From the NCBI RefSeq assembly GCF_009928685.1, contig NZ_WWEO01000033.1:1-64000 (forward strand): a stretch of 64,000 nucleotides of DNA, in the 5' to 3' direction. This stretch comes from Mucilaginibacter agri (GTDB lineage: Bacteria > Bacteroidota > Bacteroidia > Sphingobacteriales > Sphingobacteriaceae). Each line of letters opens with the position of its first letter. Within the stretch, counting starts at the first letter, position 1. Shown one piece after another: positions 18,397-27,342 of this stretch. A model generated the notes under the pieces. That model worked only from the letters and a program-made list of their open reading frames with translations, ran no database searches and was not told where the DNA came from. The position numbers and the translations under genes are program-made.

Positions 18397-18871
18397 CCCA
18401 ACTGATGTCAGCCACTAAAACTGATTTAACATCAATCATCAATTTTATGAAAGGTATTGTATGTTGAAGATCTATCGCAATTATCTTTTGCTTTCAAGAA
18501 ACGATATGGTTATCCGCCCAGCCGGTTTTTGAGATTGCTAAAGACATCTGTTGTGCTATCTGGCGATACAACCATTTTCAAGTTTTGTTTAACAGCCACT
18601 TTGCCTATTTGAACAGAGTAAAAATATTCGTTGGAAGCGGTGGATGTTTGGCTCCGATCAATCGGCGCCTTTAAGGCATTCTAAAGAATTTCACTCATTT
18701 AGAAAAAGCTGAGCAGACGGGATATTATACTGCACCCTTTCAGTTTTTCCAGCCCGCCTGATCAAAGCTTGCAATCATCATTTTAGAAGCATCCGGTTTA
18801 TTTATTTAATTCCCGGTTGCTGGAAATCAACGAGTTTAATTATCAATTTATGCTTATTTTTATAATCTAAT
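18397..18871. other. Intergenic, no gene seen
   Basis: About 475 bases without a protein-like frame or recognisable repeat. The last 70 bases are AT-rich and should contain the promoter of the following lipoprotein gene; no clear TAnnTTTG box was found. Confidence 0.4.
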
Positions 18872-20500
18872 ATGAAAAGAATTTTTACGCTGTTTGGCGG
18901 CTTATTTTTGTTTCTGATGATCGTTACTGCCGTACCGGGCTGTAAAAAAGATAAAAGCGCACCAGAAACGCTGGAAGATAAACCCAATTCAATTGGCAAG
19001 CCCGTTGTATCAGCTATTCGACAGCATTACGCCTTCAATGAGCTGGGCAAGCCTGTATATTCATTGACGATAGCCGGGACTAACTTTAATAAAAAATTCC
19101 AAAACTATAAGGTGCTCTTCAATGATGTGGCTGCTCCTGCTATTGCAGGCGACTCGCTTCATTTTGATGTAACTATACCCGATGCTATTGTTGCAACCGA
19201 ATCTAAACTTACAATTGTGATGGACGGTAATAGCACCGTTTACACTAATCCGTTTAAAGTTGAGCAACTTCAACCTACAATTTCGACACTCAGTGCCAAC
19301 GCAGGTATGCGTAACAGTAGCCTGGTGATAACCGGTGCGCTTTTCAGTCCTGTTCTTAGTGAAAATGCTGTTACTATCAATGGCGTTAAAGCAACCGTAA
19401 ATTCTGTGAAAGTTATAGATTACGAGGGCAGCACGGGCGGCGCGCAAGTGTTCGGTAACATTTATACCAGTGTTGACAGAAAGATTAATGCGGGTGTTGC
19501 TTTAAATATAACCATACCCGCAAATGCCAGCAACGGGAAACTGGTAGTAACATCGTACGGTAAAACAGTAGCCTACGGTACTGACATAGACATTCTTCAT
19601 TCGACTTTTACGTCATCGCCCAGCACCCTGCTGAAAAGCATTTCGTTGGACGACGCCGGCAATATATATGGCACGGTAAAAAACAAACTGGTTAAAGTTA
19701 CACCCGCCGGCACGATAAGTACTTTGGCCACGATAGGTGATAGCAACGTGATTTTAGGCGATTGTGTCGCCGATGCCAAAGGAAACGTATATGTGGCTTC
19801 GGGTGACGATTACACTACTTTACCTGACGTTGGTAATCACAATATGCCTTTATACCGCCCTACTGAAGTTAGTTCAAAAATTTTTAAGATAACGTCCACC
19901 GGTACGGTAAGCGTTTTTGCCGGAAGTACCAACGGTATTGTTGACGGGCAAGGCATAAACGCTAAGTTCAGGTCACCAACCCACATTGTACGTAACGCTA
20001 AAACTGGCGACCTTTATGTAACCGATGCCTTGGTGATCCGTAAAATAGCTGCCAGTGGTCTGGTAACTACCTTGGCCGGCAGCAACAGCCCGGTGGGAAC
20101 GGGTTATACCAGTGGATTCAAAGACGGTCAGGGAACTGCGGCCGGCTTTCTGGACATTTACAGCATGATGTGCGATGCCAGTACCGGGAATCTTTATGTA
20201 TTGGATGTCGCTTCGCTTGGTCTGCTCAGGAGAATTACGCCAGATGGTTACGTAAGTACCGTGCCGGTTCATATACCTAACTATACCTACATAGGCGGCC
20301 CAGGCACCGCAGGCATGGCCATGGATGTCTCCAATAACATTCTTGTTGCCAGCAACGGTGGCTTGTTTAAAATCGAAAATGGCAACGCTTTTAACACCTC
20401 GTTAAACCCTTACGGTGAAGCCATCTACGGAATGACCACCGATGGCTCAGGCAATATCTATCTGAATACGGGCGAAAAGGTTTACAAGATTGTCCCCTGA
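18872..20500 (+). CDS. Lipoprotein with IPT/TIG domains and NHL-type repeats
   Basis: A 542-residue exported lipoprotein. The signal MKRIFTLFGGLFLFLMIVTA ends at a lipobox Cys (VPGCKKDK, about residue 24). Two IPT/TIG immunoglobulin-like domains follow (about 45-130 and 133-240, with VVSAIRQHYAF and TISTLSANAGMRN). The rest is a beta-propeller of NHL-like repeats (ITSTGTVSVFAGSTNGIVDG, IRKIAASGLVTTLAG, LLRRITPDGYVSTV). Such proteins are anchored in the outer membrane of Bacteroidetes and often bind glycans. The gene is single, with no SusC/SusD partner nearby, so its role here is open. Confidence 0.8.
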   Translation: MKRIFTLFGGLFLFLMIVTAVPGCKKDKSAPETLEDKPNSIGKPVVSAIRQHYAFNELGKPVYSLTIAGTNFNKKFQNYKVLFNDVAAPAIAGDSLHFDVTIPDAIVATESKLTIVMDGNSTVYTNPFKVEQLQPTISTLSANAGMRNSSLVITGALFSPVLSENAVTINGVKATVNSVKVIDYEGSTGGAQVFGNIYTSVDRKINAGVALNITIPANASNGKLVVTSYGKTVAYGTDIDILHSTFTSSPSTLLKSISLDDAGNIYGTVKNKLVKVTPAGTISTLATIGDSNVILGDCVADAKGNVYVASGDDYTTLPDVGNHNMPLYRPTEVSSKIFKITSTGTVSVFAGSTNGIVDGQGINAKFRSPTHIVRNAKTGDLYVTDALVIRKIAASGLVTTLAGSNSPVGTGYTSGFKDGQGTAAGFLDIYSMMCDASTGNLYVLDVASLGLLRRITPDGYVSTVPVHIPNYTYIGGPGTAGMAMDVSNNILVASNGGLFKIENGNAFNTSLNPYGEAIYGMTTDGSGNIYLNTGEKVYKIVP

Positions 20501-20588
20501 TCTAACGAATGAAGACGCTCTTGTAGCGATCACTAGATGAAACGAATCTGGATCATAATCGAGTTATTTTGTCATTAATTCAAGGTGT

Positions 20589-20611
20589 TGCTAATATAAT
20601 TAGTATATTTG
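20589..20611 (+). promoter_or_regulatory. Operator-like palindrome overlapping -7 box, SRAP operon
   Basis: TGCTAATATAATTAGTA (20589-20605) is an inverted repeat TGCTAA-N5-TTAGTA. Its last two bases are the first two of TATATTTG (20604-20611), a perfect -7 box of the TAnnTTTG type. The imu promoter at 29888-29912 has almost the same repeat in the same place. A repressor bound here would block the promoter. Identity of the repressor is unknown; none of the regulators in the window is an obvious match. Confidence 0.65.
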
Positions 20612-20640
20612 TGTTTGCCAATATAACTTGTAACTTTAAT

Positions 20641-20916
20641 ATGGCAGCACTCCAGGGATTTGAAATTGATTATCGCGGACTGGCAGCTGGTGTTGTTGAA
20701 CACCGCTTACCCAGCGGCCGTGTGTTTCATATTCAATTTTCTCAACCAACTTTGAAACCTTTAGTCATCACCGTTGCCCATGATTCGGAAGACCGGAAAT
20801 TCTGGACTTCTTTACCCGAAGGGCGGCAGGAACTGGCAGAAGAGGTTGGCAGGCTTGTTGCGACATTCATTAGAAAACAGGCAAAGTTATGTGCTATTAC
20901 AACGGACAAAAGGTAA
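20641..20916 (+). CDS. Small hypothetical protein (91 aa) upstream of SRAP
   Basis: The product has a beta-rich N-terminal half (FEIDYRGLAAGVVEH, VFHIQFSQPTLKPLVITVAH) and a helical C-terminal half (RQELAEEVGRLVATFIRKQ). No family is recognised. ATG 20641 is chosen because the frame upstream translates the promoter. Its last 28 bases overlap the SRAP gene in another frame, so the two are translated from one transcript. The damage-type operator upstream makes a role in DNA-damage response likely by association. Confidence 0.65.
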   Translation: MAALQGFEIDYRGLAAGVVEHRLPSGRVFHIQFSQPTLKPLVITVAHDSEDRKFWTSLPEGRQELAEEVGRLVATFIRKQAKLCAITTDKR

Positions 20917-21812
20917 CCCGGACAGAGTTTATCCGTCTGAAAAATCTGGAAAAAGAGGTTCGCCGCTACAATTTTCTGAACGTCGGCGTTCACAACGGTT
21001 TTAATTATGCGCCTTGCGCAATCTTAGTCCCATCGGCAGATGGGAAGAATTTCGAAATCGTGCAGGCGGAGTGGGGCTATGTGCCAGGCTTTGTGAAAAC
21101 GCGATCAGAGGCCAATATTTTTCGTGCCAAATACACTACCCTAAACTTCAAATCGGAGAACCTTTTTGTCAAAGAGGATGGTAAGCGTTCTATGTGGGCC
21201 GATGCCGCCAAGAACCGCCGATGCCTGGTTTTATCAACAGGAATCGTAGAATCACGGCATGTTCCAAAAATTGGTAAAAAGGGGCAGGAACTAAAAGAAA
21301 CGATCAAGTATCCGTACCAAATCGGCTTGAAAGACCGGGAATATTTTTATATGCCGGGTTTATACAACGAATGGCTGGACCCCGAAACCAGCGAATTCGT
21401 AATGACCGTGGCTATTGGTATTACCGGTGCCAACGCGCTGATGAAACAGATCCATAACAGTAAGTTACGGATGCCGACGATATTGCCTGATGACCTGGCT
21501 TATGAATGGTTACTGGAAAAGCCGACAGAAGAGCGGCTATCCCAGATTGCCCGTACCCAGATCCCGTCCCGCATGCTGGAATTTTGTACCATTGATACGG
21601 ATTACCGGACTGCCCAAGAGGCTACACCCAAAGATTACCCGGAGTTAGCGTCACTGGATATGACCTTTTTAGATTCGGAGGATTTAACATTTAACCACTG
21701 GCCAGCCGATTTGGAACCGGTGCTGGTTGGAGGACAAGGTGGAAGACCCTGGCAACCTGAGAAAACGTACATTGCTCCAGCAAGGAGTGGTCAAAGTGAT
21801 CTCTTTAGCTAA
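20889..21812 (+). CDS. SOS response-associated peptidase (SRAP, YedK/HMCES-like)
   Basis: A 307-residue SRAP protein. Cys2 (MCYYNG), exposed after Met removal, forms the thiazolidine crosslink with abasic sites in single-stranded DNA. Other family positions are visible: the glutamate in LSTGIVESRHVP, where most members have GFYEW, and the histidine in MKQIHNSKLRMPTIL. It is longer than E. coli YedK (222 aa), with an insert at 125-145 and a proline-rich tail. It shields abasic sites and limits mutagenic bypass. It shares its promoter motif with the imu operon 9 kb away, which fits co-induction. Confidence 0.9.
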   Translation: MCYYNGQKVTRTEFIRLKNLEKEVRRYNFLNVGVHNGFNYAPCAILVPSADGKNFEIVQAEWGYVPGFVKTRSEANIFRAKYTTLNFKSENLFVKEDGKRSMWADAAKNRRCLVLSTGIVESRHVPKIGKKGQELKETIKYPYQIGLKDREYFYMPGLYNEWLDPETSEFVMTVAIGITGANALMKQIHNSKLRMPTILPDDLAYEWLLEKPTEERLSQIARTQIPSRMLEFCTIDTDYRTAQEATPKDYPELASLDMTFLDSEDLTFNHWPADLEPVLVGGQGGRPWQPEKTYIAPARSGQSDLFS

Positions 21813-21949
21813 ACTTGATTTCAAGCCTTTGTCCGGCAAGCCTTCTGTTGTGGCTTGCGGGCTTAACAGCCGCTGCCGATCCGGATTAAATGCAATGCTA
21901 AAAACTGCATAGGTATCCGTTCGAATATAGAAGGCAGCGAATCAAAAAG

Positions 21950-21970
21950 GGTATCACAGGATGTGATACC
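21950..21970. terminator. Hairpin between convergent genes
   Basis: GGTATCAC (21950-21957) pairs with GTGATACC (21963-21970) around AGGAT. An A-run precedes it, so it would work best as a terminator for the leftward lipoprotein gene, and less well for the rightward SRAP operon. Confidence 0.5.
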
Positions 21971-21998
21971 TCGACGAATGATGTTCATTCATTTCCTA

Positions 21999-22991
21999 TT
22001 ATTGATGCCCCTTGATAAAGGACAGGCTGAACGGTGTGTTTACGCTACTATCCCAGTCTCCGTTTACTGATACGTTAAAGGCGCCGGAATTGCCAAAAAG
22101 TGAACCTGAATAAAAATATTGAGTGTTAGCTTTAATCGGGGTGTAAATGTCATACAATGTTTTCGGCATTGTTTTGGTGGCTAATACATTCCCATTCTTA
22201 TCTAAACATTCCAGTATAATACCCCAATAGTAAAAAGGCCATACAACCGCACTAACTTGGTAATTTTGTTTTCCGATGTCGGACGTGGTCAACGGGAACG
22301 TGAATACAGCACTTGCGTAAGGGTCCGTTTCATGTCCATGCTCTCTTCCTGTACCATCGAACAAACTAAATCCCGGCGGGTAATTTTCAATATTCAGAAC
22401 CATCTTACTGGCGTTGCTTGGAATCGGATCATTAACATTGATTGTTACCTTACCTACAACACGGTTTAATACTATATTTTTTGATATCGGCCCAACAATC
22501 GTTGTATCTAATCTCGCATAGAAGGTGCACTCTTTTAACGGGGTATTAAATGTCCAAAGCGGATCAACCCGCCCCTGAGATCCCGTTGCATCTCTATAGT
22601 CCGCGGTAATAGTTCCCAATGTTTGGGTGCCCAAAACAAGTATCTGATAGTTCCCATTTGGTATAGAGTCTTTGAAAGAACCAAAATCAGCGTCGGTCGA
22701 CGATTGAATGATTTCATGGTAAGGTTTCTCACCGACGTCTACGTCATTTATTTTTCCCTTGTAAACCAGGTAATGCAAAAACTTCACCTGGTCACTCGTA
22801 GCCAAAGTCTTTTTATTAATACCATTAGTAATAAGCTGATCAGAAACGGTGAAACCCGACACCTTAAAGGTTAAGGCATTTATCTGTTTACTTCCTGATT
22901 TTTCAGGTTGACCGGGGGAATCTGTGCCGGTCTTTTTGCAGGCGTACAAACACACAGCAAGAAGTGGCAAAAGGATATACTTTTTCATCAT
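21999..22991 (-). CDS. Lipoprotein, paralogue of its upstream neighbour
   Basis: A 330-residue exported lipoprotein. The signal MMKKYILLPLLAVCLYACKK ends at the lipobox Cys. The mature part is beta-rich: a first domain (about 35-165) with QVKFLHYLVYKGKINDVDVG and DADFGSFKDSIPNGNYQILV, then a second domain starting near NIVLNRVVGKVTINVNDPIP. The product of 23038-24024 matches along its whole length, so this is a tandem duplication. The two-domain plan recalls FimB/Mfa2-type fimbrial anchor proteins, but that is a weak guess. The start at 22991 (or ATG 22988) is preferred over 23027 because it gives a normal signal peptide. Confidence 0.75.
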   Translation of the reverse strand: MMKKYILLPLLAVCLYACKKTGTDSPGQPEKSGSKQINALTFKVSGFTVSDQLITNGINKKTLATSDQVKFLHYLVYKGKINDVDVGEKPYHEIIQSSTDADFGSFKDSIPNGNYQILVLGTQTLGTITADYRDATGSQGRVDPLWTFNTPLKECTFYARLDTTIVGPISKNIVLNRVVGKVTINVNDPIPSNASKMVLNIENYPPGFSLFDGTGREHGHETDPYASAVFTFPLTTSDIGKQNYQVSAVVWPFYYWGIILECLDKNGNVLATKTMPKTLYDIYTPIKANTQYFYSGSLFGNSGAFNVSVNGDWDSSVNTPFSLSFIKGHQ

Positions 22992-23037
22992 GGTGGTAAA
23001 GGTTAAGTTAGGTCTGATCGATTTCATAAGGCATGGA

Positions 23038-24024
23038 CTATCGTTTGCTGGATGGTATTAAACTATAACTTCCATAAAGCGGGGCATTCCACTGGTCATT
23101 GATCGTTACCGTGAAAGGAGTAGATTTGGCGAACAGCTCTCCGGTAAACACATATTGCTTGTTTGAATCAATAGAGATATATCGATCGAACTGGGCTCTT
23201 GGCATAATATTGTGGACAATCACATGGTCATTTTTATCGAGGCAGTCCAAACTAATTTCCGTGTAACTATATCGCCAGGCAGCCGCGCTGACTTCAACAT
23301 CGCGCTTGCCCAGGCTTGCTGCAGGGATGTCATATAGCAAAGAAGCGGTTGGATGCCCGTTGTCATCGTACAGGCCTTCACCGTAAGTTAAATCAAGTCC
23401 GGGAGGAAAATTTTCGAAATTCAGCCTGAATTTCGCAGCATTAGATGGAATGGTATCCGTGATATGAATGATAACCTTTCCAACAATGCGGGTTAGAGAT
23501 ACGGACTGATTGACTTTCGCATTGATGGTGGTATCCAGCTTCTTGTAAAAGGTATTCTCACTAAAAGTATTGCTGTCGAAGGTAAATACCGGGTTGTATT
23601 TGTTCGTTTCATCCGTATAGGTTATGTGTGCGCCGTAAATCCGGCCTGCGGCCTGCGAGCCTACAAAATAGATTCCGTAGTGCCCCGGTGGTAATGAATC
23701 AGTTATGGTTCCAAAGTCTGCATCGGCAGCCTGCTGAACGATTTGGCGAAAGGGAGTTAGCCCATAATTCTTGTCGGAGATATTACCTTTATAAACCACA
23801 TAGTAGAGATATTTGATCTGGTCCCTTAAGGCATTTGTCGTTTTGACTGAACCAAGAGGCTTTGTTGTGGTGCTAAACTGGGGGACGGTAAAACTTATTG
23901 GAACAAATGCAGCATTTGCCGGGGTTGGTGCCTGACTGTCCGGGCTTTTGTGGGATGAATTATCCTTTTTACAGGAACTGGAGATCATGCATACGATCAG
24001 AAAGACAAAGTGGTAGCGGTTCAT
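23038..24024 (-). CDS. Lipoprotein, paralogue of its downstream neighbour
   Basis: A 328-residue lipoprotein with signal MNRYHFVFLIVCMISSSCKK. It matches the 21999-22991 product in order and spacing of motifs: QIKYLYYVVYKGNISDKNYG, DADFGTITDSLPPGHYGIYF, SVSLTRIVGKVIIHITDTIP and ENFPPGLDLTYGEG. The two genes are 46 bases apart and co-oriented, so they are probably one transcription unit. The mature protein is expected on the cell surface or in the periplasm. No fimbrillin gene is adjacent that would support a fimbrial role. Confidence 0.75.
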   Translation of the reverse strand: MNRYHFVFLIVCMISSSCKKDNSSHKSPDSQAPTPANAAFVPISFTVPQFSTTTKPLGSVKTTNALRDQIKYLYYVVYKGNISDKNYGLTPFRQIVQQAADADFGTITDSLPPGHYGIYFVGSQAAGRIYGAHITYTDETNKYNPVFTFDSNTFSENTFYKKLDTTINAKVNQSVSLTRIVGKVIIHITDTIPSNAAKFRLNFENFPPGLDLTYGEGLYDDNGHPTASLLYDIPAASLGKRDVEVSAAAWRYSYTEISLDCLDKNDHVIVHNIMPRAQFDRYISIDSNKQYVFTGELFAKSTPFTVTINDQWNAPLYGSYSLIPSSKR

Positions 24025-24132
24025 TGGCTTAGATTTTAACCTAAAGTTAATTTTGCCGTTTGGTAAAAGTTAGCGAGTTGACCACTTGATTAGCAAAGTG
24101 TAAACAAATGTTAAGTGCGGTTTGGCAGGTGT

Positions 24133-27100
24133 TTATTTAAAATTCCTGCCTTTGTCCAGATAATCTCCCGGCTGTGGTTGCTGGCTCTTCAACGGTTTAT
24201 CTATGGGTATGAACGGCGACGCTTTTTCATCTGCACGTGATAAGGTTAGTACCGGCTGCTGTTCGTTTCGGATCACCGTCAGGTCGCCCAGCAATTTAGT
24301 GATATCAAAAACCCGCCGAACAATGATGTGTGTGACTTCGGTTTGCTCGACCACGCCCTCTACCATCAATAACCTGGCATGCAGGATTTCTTTTCGGTAC
24401 CTATCAAAAAGCTTAGGGAATACGACCAGGTTAGTAGTACCCGTTTCATCCTCCAGTGTAATAAAACATACGCCCTTCGCCGTCCCTGGACGCTGACGGA
24501 CGAGAATCAAGCCTGCCGTTTTAATGATCTTTTTATTTTCCGTTTGGTTGGCGGCTTTGGCAGTTTTGATATGCAGCAATTCCAATGTATTCCGGATAAA
24601 ACTGACCGGGTGCCCCTTGATCGAAAGGCCGGTGGTCGCATAATCCTGCACCACATGTTCGGAAAGCCGTAACGATGGCAGGTCCACTTCCGGTTCATAA
24701 AGGCTTTCTGACGGCTGCCCCTGCATGAGTTGCACTGGGCGGTCGTGGAGAGCGGCAACTTCCCAGAGTGCACGCCTTCGGTCCATGTCCATCGAACGGA
24801 AAGCATCGGCATTCGCCAGTTTTTCCATCGTGGCAACGCTTACCCCAGCGTCGCAGATTTCATGAGGTGCATTGTAAGGTCTGATCCTGCCCGCCACCAG
24901 TTTTTCCATTTCTTCCTGGCGGATGCCATCAATTTCGCGGAAGCCTAAACGCATCGCAAAATAGTTTCCTTGCCTGGCTTCCAGCGTATTGTCCCACTGC
25001 GATCGGTTCACATCAATAGGTAGCATCTGGACGCCGTGTTCCCGTGCATTGCGCACAATTTGGGCGGGTTGGTAAAATCCCATGGGCTGACTGTTGAGTA
25101 ATGCCGCGGCGAACACCTCCGGGTAATAAAATTTCAACCAGCAAGAAACGTAGACCAGCAGGGCAAAGCTTGCTGCGTGGCTTTCGGGGAATCCATAACT
25201 TCCAAACCCTTCGAGCTGCTTAAATATTCGCCGGGCATAATCTTCACTATAGCCTCTCGAAGTCATGCCACTAATCAGTTTATGCTCGAACTTGCTCACC
25301 ATCCCGTTAAACTTAAAGGTGGCCATAGTCCGGCGAAGCAGATCGGCCTCTCCGGGCGTGAAACCCGCGGCTACAATCGCAAGTTCCATCGCCTGTTCCT
25401 GGAATAGGGGAACCCCCAGGGTGCGCTCGAGAATCGACCGGATTTCATCGGATGGATAATCTACCGCTTCTTCACCATTTCTTCGCCGGATATAGGGGTG
25501 CACCATATCGCCTTGGATCGGCCCAGGCCGTACAATAGCCACTTCGATCACCAGGTCATAAAAACAAGTGGGCTTCATCCGGGGGAGCATGGACATTTGT
25601 GCGCGGCTCTCGATCTGGAAAACACCGAGTGTGTCGGCAGCGGTGATCATTTCATAAACCTTGGGATCGTCCTGCGGAATATTGGCTAAAGTGAGCGTAA
25701 TACCATAATGGTTTTGCACGAGGTCAAAAGCTTTACGAATACAGGTCAGCATGCCCAAGGCCAGGATATCCACTTTCATAAAACCCAGTGCATCGATATC
25801 ATCTTTGTTCCATTCGATATTGGTACGGTTCTCCATACGGGCGTGAAAGATCGGGCAGAGGTCGCTTAACTTGCCATCCGTAATCACAAAGCCTCCCGTG
25901 TGTTGTCCAAGCTGTCGTGGAAAGCCTATGAGCTGGGAGGTCAGTTCAATCACTTTCAGCAGGTGCGGATCTTGACGGTTGAGGCCCAAAGCGCCGAGCT
26001 GTTCTGCGGTCAGTTCATCATCAGAAAGGCTGCCAAACGCATCCGATAATTGTTTGACTACATCGACAGAAAGTCCCATGGCCCGGCCAACATCATTGAC
26101 AGCCCCCTTATAATGCAGCATGAATACTGTCGGGAGGATTGCGGCGCGGTCGCGGCCGAAGCGGTTATAGACGTATTGGATCACTTCTTCGCGCCGCTCA
26201 TGTTCGAAGTCAACGTCGATATCCGGCGGCTCGTTGCGTTCCTTGGAGAGGAAACGGGCGAATAGTAAATTGGATTTGTCCGGTGCGACCGAGGTAATTC
26301 CCAGTACAAAGCAAACGGCGGAGTTAGCAGCAGAGCCCCGGCCCTGACACAGGATATGCTGATTTCGGGCCCAGCTCACATAATCTTCGACGGTCAAAAA
26401 GTAGTTGGGCGTATCCGTATCGGCGATGATTTCCAGTTCTTCATTAATTGCCTTGCTCACCTTTTCGGGAACGTCGTTACCGTAAAATGCATGAGCTCCT
26501 TTCCAGGTCAGGTATTCCAGTTGCTGCATCGGGGTGCGCCCATCCGTCGTCAGTTCATTGGGATATTGATATTTCAAGGATTTCAGGTCGAACCGGCAGG
26601 CATCGGCAATTGCCCAGGCATTCGAAATGGCTTCCGGGAAAGCCCGGAAAAGGCGCTCCATTTCTGCTTTCTCCTTTAAATGCCGTTCTGCATTCTGGTT
26701 GAGCTTGTAACCGGCGTTAAATATGGTGCACTTCTCCCGTACGCAGGTTAATACATCCTGCAGTTCCCGCCTGGAAACATGATGATAATGGACGTCGTTG
26801 GTAGCTACCATCGGGATGCCGAGTTCGGATAACAGGAATAGGCGCTTGGCGTCGTCACCGGTATAATATTTGGTTGCCGCCAGATAAAGGTTCGGCAGGT
26901 TTTGCCGGTATTCTTTCGCCTGGTGCTGGAATACCAGTTCAAACTCAAAATCGGGCGTAATCCGGTCTGGAGGTATCAGGATGAAATAGCTGCCCTCTGC
27001 ATGCTCATAAACATCCCGCTTGGAGACATAGCATTTTTCTTTTTCGGCCCGGAGATTCCCTAATGTCAGCAGGGCGGATAGCCGGGCATAGGCATGCTTG

Positions 27101-27342
27101 TCAGTGGGGTAGGCCAGCAGGCTTGGCCCGTCCAACAGATCAAGCCGAACACCCGGGATGAGCCGGATGTTCCGGTCTTTAGCTACCTGGTACGCACGGA
27201 CGATGCCGGCGAACGTGTTACGGTCGGTGATCCCGATGGCATCGTAGCCCAGATCCGCCGCCTGATCGACGAGTTCCTCCGGATGGCTGCCGCCACGCCG
27301 GAAGCTGAAGTTCGTTGTGACCTGTAGTTCGATGTAACTCAT
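24133..27342 (-). CDS. dnaE2: Error-prone DNA polymerase III alpha subunit (DnaE2/ImuC)
   Basis: A 1069-residue C-family polymerase. The N-terminal PHP domain starts YIELQVTTNFSFRRGGSHPE. The polymerase active site is PDIDVDFEHERREEVIQY (about 372-390). Downstream are fingers-domain motifs such as PFRQLGQHTGGFVI-type sequence, a helix-hairpin-helix (GFREIDGIRQEEM) and an OB fold (GLILVRQRPGTAKGVCF). It lacks the tau-binding tail of replicative DnaE1, as expected for DnaE2. With ImuA and ImuB it makes up the mutasome that copies past lesions. Its start overlaps the end of imuB by four bases, showing tight translational coupling. Confidence 0.93.
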   Translation of the reverse strand: MSYIELQVTTNFSFRRGGSHPEELVDQAADLGYDAIGITDRNTFAGIVRAYQVAKDRNIRLIPGVRLDLLDGPSLLAYPTDKHAYARLSALLTLGNLRAEKEKCYVSKRDVYEHAEGSYFILIPPDRITPDFEFELVFQHQAKEYRQNLPNLYLAATKYYTGDDAKRLFLLSELGIPMVATNDVHYHHVSRRELQDVLTCVREKCTIFNAGYKLNQNAERHLKEKAEMERLFRAFPEAISNAWAIADACRFDLKSLKYQYPNELTTDGRTPMQQLEYLTWKGAHAFYGNDVPEKVSKAINEELEIIADTDTPNYFLTVEDYVSWARNQHILCQGRGSAANSAVCFVLGITSVAPDKSNLLFARFLSKERNEPPDIDVDFEHERREEVIQYVYNRFGRDRAAILPTVFMLHYKGAVNDVGRAMGLSVDVVKQLSDAFGSLSDDELTAEQLGALGLNRQDPHLLKVIELTSQLIGFPRQLGQHTGGFVITDGKLSDLCPIFHARMENRTNIEWNKDDIDALGFMKVDILALGMLTCIRKAFDLVQNHYGITLTLANIPQDDPKVYEMITAADTLGVFQIESRAQMSMLPRMKPTCFYDLVIEVAIVRPGPIQGDMVHPYIRRRNGEEAVDYPSDEIRSILERTLGVPLFQEQAMELAIVAAGFTPGEADLLRRTMATFKFNGMVSKFEHKLISGMTSRGYSEDYARRIFKQLEGFGSYGFPESHAASFALLVYVSCWLKFYYPEVFAAALLNSQPMGFYQPAQIVRNAREHGVQMLPIDVNRSQWDNTLEARQGNYFAMRLGFREIDGIRQEEMEKLVAGRIRPYNAPHEICDAGVSVATMEKLANADAFRSMDMDRRRALWEVAALHDRPVQLMQGQPSESLYEPEVDLPSLRLSEHVVQDYATTGLSIKGHPVSFIRNTLELLHIKTAKAANQTENKKIIKTAGLILVRQRPGTAKGVCFITLEDETGTTNLVVFPKLFDRYRKEILHARLLMVEGVVEQTEVTHIIVRRVFDITKLLGDLTVIRNEQQPVLTLSRADEKASPFIPIDKPLKSQQPQPGDYLDKGRNFK

